Positions 6,509 to 9,204 of a DNA stretch of 9,204 nt are shown in pieces (position 1 is the first letter of the stretch; every line of letters begins with the position of its first letter). The position numbers were made by a program, and so were the translations under genes. Origin of the DNA: an uncultured Prevotellaceae bacterium (GTDB lineage: Bacteria > Bacteroidota > Bacteroidia > Bacteroidales > Bacteroidaceae); the NCBI GenBank assembly GCA_937892315.1, contig CALAVF010000359.1, positions 1-9,204 on the forward strand, in the 5' to 3' direction. Under the pieces are notes generated by a model. It was not told the origin of the DNA. It saw only the letters and a list, made by a program, of their open reading frames with translations, and made no database searches.

Positions 6509-8467
6509 TTAAAAGAATTTGTCGATGTCAATAGAAACTCCTATTGTTAATGTAGTGCCAATGGTGGTGGGCGAGTTGGTGTAGTAGTTCTTGGGTTGGT
6601 AGTTGAAGAGATTGTCCACCGCACAGTTGAGGGTGATGCCTTTCACAAACCGCTGTGAGAGGCTGAATTTCCAGAGGCTGTAGCCGTTGTAGTGCGTCTT
6701 CGTCATTTCGTCGAGATTGGTAGTGGTGTATCCCGTCTCGTTGAAGGCAGAGAGAAATCGCCCGGAAAGCGCAATGTTGAAGCCGTAGTTCTTCGTGAAC
6801 TGGTGGTCGTAGTCGATTCGCCAAGTGAGGGAGTGGGGGCGTGCGGCTGTGAGGTCGGGTTGTCCTTTATCCACGATGCTTTTGGTGAAGGCATACGATG
6901 CCCTTGCTCCGAGTCCGTTGTGGTGATGCAGTTGCAGCGTGGCATCGGCACCTGCAATCTGCTGGTCAGCGACATTGGTGTACATCTGTCCGTAAGTGCC
7001 GTCACGTTGCACGGTGGCGGTGGTTATGTAGTTGTTGAAGAAGTTGTAGTAGCCCGTAGCCGTGAAACAATACTTCAGGTTGTCGCTGATGGAACCATAG
7101 TTTGTCCACGAGAGCGAGAAGTTGTGGTTGGTTTCGCACTTCAAGTCCTTGTTGCCATAAATCATGAAGATGTTGCCCATAAAGAAATCCATGTACAGTT
7201 CCTTCAGCGACGGGGCACGAAAGCCGCTGGCGTAGGAGGCTCGGAGGCTGTGCTTGCCTGTCTTGTACATTCCTGCCACCTTCCATGTCGGCATTCCCTT
7301 TTCGGCGGCAGAGAAGTAGTCGTAGCGGAGTCCTGCAATGACGTTCCAATGGTTGTTGGGCGTATAATCCCACTGTGCGAAGAGGTCGTAACTGTTCTGC
7401 GAGTGGTGTTTTTGGTCGTCGGAGAACTGGTAGGAGAGCAGATAGTCATTCATATAGTCGGCACCTGCCACCAACTGTGACTGCCACTCGGGCATCTTGA
7501 GGCTGTAGAGGGCACGCCCGATGTTCTGACGGTTGGAGTAGTCGCGCACATCCTTGTGGGTGCGGGTGGCAAAGTCCGACTTGTCGTACTGGTCGAAACT
7601 GTAGGTCATTTCGAGGTTTTGCAAGGGGGTGATGTCCCAGTTGCCTTTTAGCCCATAGTTGAGGTCGCGGTAACGATCGTGGGTCGGTTCGCTGGTGTCG
7701 CGTTCGCGGAAATAGTAGCCTGCCCGTCCCGTCAGTTTGAAGTCGTCGGCAGGTTGCCAAACGAGACGTTCCTTCACGTTGTAGGTTCGGTTGGAGGGGA
7801 TGGTACTGACGTAGGAATCGTCGCCTCCATTCAGGTGTACGTCGTCAGCGTCAGTCATCTGGAACGTGGTGAGCGAATTGACCTTTCCCACATTGAAGTC
7901 GGCGCTGGTACCGTGTCGCCACTCCTTGGTCGCCCCCTCATAGCGGGTGTTTACGTTCGCCGCCCAATGGTCAGACGGCTGCTTGGTGATGATGTTGATG
8001 ACCCCTCCCATCGCTGCCGAGCCGTAAAGCGTAGAGGCTGCTCCCTTCACAATCTCGATGCGTTCCACGTTCGACAAGTCCAATCGCCCGAAGTCCACAT
8101 TGTCCATCGTCTCGCCCGCCATGCGTTCGCCATCAATCAGGAAGAGGATGTTGTTGCCGTCGTAGCCGCCCATGTTCAGCACCAGGTTCGTGCCCATCGA
8201 GAAGGTGAACTCCAAGCCTGGGATTTCCTGTTGCAGCAGGTCTTTCACGTCGGTGGCATCCACCTTTTTGATGTCTTCGGCTGTGATGACACGTGTCACG
8301 ACAGGGATGTCCTTCAGCGCTTTTGGGGTACGTGTACCTGTCACGACCACCGTCTGCAGTCCCAATGGGTCTTTGTTCCACACGGTGGTGTCGGCTGGCT
8401 CTGTCTCGGCTTGTGCTGTGGCAAATACGAGCAGCCCTATGATTGTATGATATATGTGTAGTTTCAC
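6509..8467 (-). CDS. hmuR: HmuR-like TonB-dependent haem receptor
   Basis: A 652-residue outer-membrane receptor if started at the GTG (8467-8465). This start yields MKLHIYHTIIGLLVFATAQA, a good signal peptide with probable cleavage before ETEP. A TTG start at 8503 would add 12 basic residues and overlap hmuY; no ATG fits. The plug begins at LQTVVVTGTR (37-46) and includes DVKDLLQQEIPGLEF, LFLIDGERM, VERIEIVKGAASTLYGSAAMGGVINI, all standard TonB-receptor plug motifs. The remainder is a 22-strand-type beta barrel ending in the typical terminal Phe. SGFRAPSLKELY (R417) corresponds to the conserved YRAP/FRAP region of haem receptors such as P. gingivalis HmuR. The nearby NPNL-type motif is degenerate here (GNKDLKCETNHNF) and carries a Cys. 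It accepts haem from HmuY and passes it to the periplasm using TonB energy. The partner tonB/exbBD are not in the window. Confidence 0.92.
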   Translation of the reverse strand: MKLHIYHTIIGLLVFATAQAETEPADTTVWNKDPLGLQTVVVTGTRTPKALKDIPVVTRVITAEDIKKVDATDVKDLLQQEIPGLEFTFSMGTNLVLNMGGYDGNNILFLIDGERMAGETMDNVDFGRLDLSNVERIEIVKGAASTLYGSAAMGGVINIITKQPSDHWAANVNTRYEGATKEWRHGTSADFNVGKVNSLTTFQMTDADDVHLNGGDDSYVSTIPSNRTYNVKERLVWQPADDFKLTGRAGYYFRERDTSEPTHDRYRDLNYGLKGNWDITPLQNLEMTYSFDQYDKSDFATRTHKDVRDYSNRQNIGRALYSLKMPEWQSQLVAGADYMNDYLLSYQFSDDQKHHSQNSYDLFAQWDYTPNNHWNVIAGLRYDYFSAAEKGMPTWKVAGMYKTGKHSLRASYASGFRAPSLKELYMDFFMGNIFMIYGNKDLKCETNHNFSLSWTNYGSISDNLKYCFTATGYYNFFNNYITTATVQRDGTYGQMYTNVADQQIAGADATLQLHHHNGLGARASYAFTKSIVDKGQPDLTAARPHSLTWRIDYDHQFTKNYGFNIALSGRFLSAFNETGYTTTNLDEMTKTHYNGYSLWKFSLSQRFVKGITLNCAVDNLFNYQPKNYYTNSPTTIGTTLTIGVSIDIDKFF

Positions 8468-8483
8468 ACGCGTTCTTGTTTTT

Positions 8484-9204
8484 TTAATTCTTCGCTTCTG
8501 CAAAGAGGGGGTATTTGTAGTTGACCGTCATCCATCCCTTTGTCTGATAACGGTCGTTGCTCATGAAGTCCACCAGTTGCACTGCGGCATAGGTGCTGTC
8601 GCTGAAGCGGTAGAGCATCACATTGTCGTACATCGTGTAGATGGGGGGCATCGTGCTCAAATCCATATTGAGCCATTTGCCCGCCTCCTTGTTTTTGTAG
8701 CCTGGGGCGTATGTGAGATAGCCTTCCATCATGTGCGACATGTCGATGGTGATGGATGCGTCGCTCCATTCGTCCTCTACCCAAAGAGGCTCGGCGGGCA
8801 GCCCTGCCGTCTCCAACTCTTCGATGGAGTGGTAGTTGGTCATCATCACCGAGGCTCCGTTGGTCTTCACGTCGTAGCGGTGTTGAGCAAAGTCCCACTC
8901 TTGGGGCGCACCGCTTTCGGTGGAGTCTTCAAGGTTTATGGTAGAGGTGGTGATGGCGAGTGAATCGCCGTGCAGGTTGATGTACACCCATTGCGTGTAA
9001 CTGGTGGCGTTGATGTAGTATTGTCCCGACTTGATGCTGACGAGCGTGCTGTCATTTGTCATCACAGAGTCGTTCTGCTGGCTGCTGCCGTTTTCCGTTC
9101 CGCTGTTGCCGCCGCCGTCCACCGTGTCGTCATACGCGCCTTCCAGCATATCACAAGCCGAGAATAGCCCCACCCAAGAGGCTATTCCCAGTATTGTCCA
9201 TATT
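8484..9204 (-). CDS. hmuY: HmuY-family haem-binding surface lipoprotein (5' end cut by window edge)
   Basis: The frame runs open to the right edge; the true start lies beyond 9204. The visible N-terminus reads IWTILGIASWVGLFSAC, a hydrophobic signal segment ending in a lipobox with the acylated Cys at 9155-9153. It therefore should be an outer-membrane, probably surface-exposed lipoprotein. A Gly/Ser/Asn-rich linker follows, then the HmuY domain: QWVYINLHGDS, the family signature EWDFAQHRYDVKTNG, and the C-terminal YAAVQLVDFMSNDRYQTKGWMTVNYKYP. Characterised HmuY proteins bind haem directly; P. gingivalis uses two His ligands, while relatives from other Bacteroidales differ. Which residues act here cannot be told; His and Met residues around ASVMMTNYH and SHMMEGYLTY are candidates. 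The GTG at 9173 must not be taken as the start, since it would cut the signal peptide. The stop (8486-8484) is 16 nt before hmuR. Confidence 0.88.
   Translation of the reverse strand, partial: IWTILGIASWVGLFSACDMLEGAYDDTVDGGGNSGTENGSSQQNDSVMTNDSTLVSIKSGQYYINATSYTQWVYINLHGDSLAITTSTINLEDSTESGAPQEWDFAQHRYDVKTNGASVMMTNYHSIEELETAGLPAEPLWVEDEWSDASITIDMSHMMEGYLTYAPGYKNKEAGKWLNMDLSTMPPIYTMYDNVMLYRFSDSTYAAVQLVDFMSNDRYQTKGWMTVNYKYPLFAEAKN

Noticed and set aside
6692..8461. Long plus-strand ORFs of 262 and 260 codons opposite hmuR
   Set aside because: They lie antisense to a clear TonB receptor, have no recognisable domain and lack start or promoter context.
9153..9173. GTG at 9173 as the start of hmuY
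   Set aside because: It would leave only six residues before the lipobox Cys; hydrophobic signal-peptide sequence continues in frame to the window edge.

Overview
The window holds a nearly complete haem-uptake (hmu-type) operon of a member of the Bacteroidales. A Prevotella-, Bacteroides- or Porphyromonas-like host is likely; the species cannot be fixed from this sequence. The assignment rests on an HmuY-type lipoprotein next to an HmuR-type TonB-dependent receptor and a CobN-like HmuS protein, the absence of clear Shine-Dalgarno sequences, and a canonical Bacteroidetes promoter (TTTG, 20 nt, TAnnTTTG). All genes lie on the minus strand, so the operon reads from the right edge of the window to the left.

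Layout in transcription order: hmuY haemophore-like lipoprotein (9204 to 8484; its start lies beyond the right edge); hmuR outer-membrane TonB-dependent receptor (8467 to 6509); hmuS, a giant CobN/Mg-chelatase-H-like protein anchored in the membrane at both ends (6505 to 2123); hmuT, a polytopic membrane protein with about seven helices (2122 to 1352); hmuU, a MotA/TolQ/ExbB-type proton channel (1350 to 754); hmuV, a small DUF2149 single-pass membrane protein (747 to 400). The gaps are 16, 3, 0, 1 and 6 nt, which implies one transcript and translational coupling. After a 96-nt gap carrying its own promoter comes the 5' part of a gene for an FMN-binding iron-sulfur flavoprotein (303 to 1, cut by the left edge).

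How the genes may work together: HmuY captures haem at the surface and HmuR moves it into the periplasm. HmuS is predicted to face the periplasm and has the fold of enzymes that put metals into tetrapyrroles, so it is a candidate for acting on haem there, possibly removing its iron. CobN normally needs AAA+ ATPase partners (CobS/CobT). None is present here; instead there is an ExbB-like channel, an ExbD-like single-pass protein and a 7-TM protein. The inference is a chelatase-type enzyme powered by the proton gradient. The flavoprotein could supply electrons, but its separate promoter means it need not be strictly co-regulated.

Two local oddities deserve attention: a Met/Lys-rich low-complexity insert in the middle of HmuS (3794-4153), and three 23-bp-period palindromic repeats inside the 3' end of hmuT, read in three different frames (1397-1457). 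No RNA gene, insertion sequence, CRISPR array or convincing terminator was seen.
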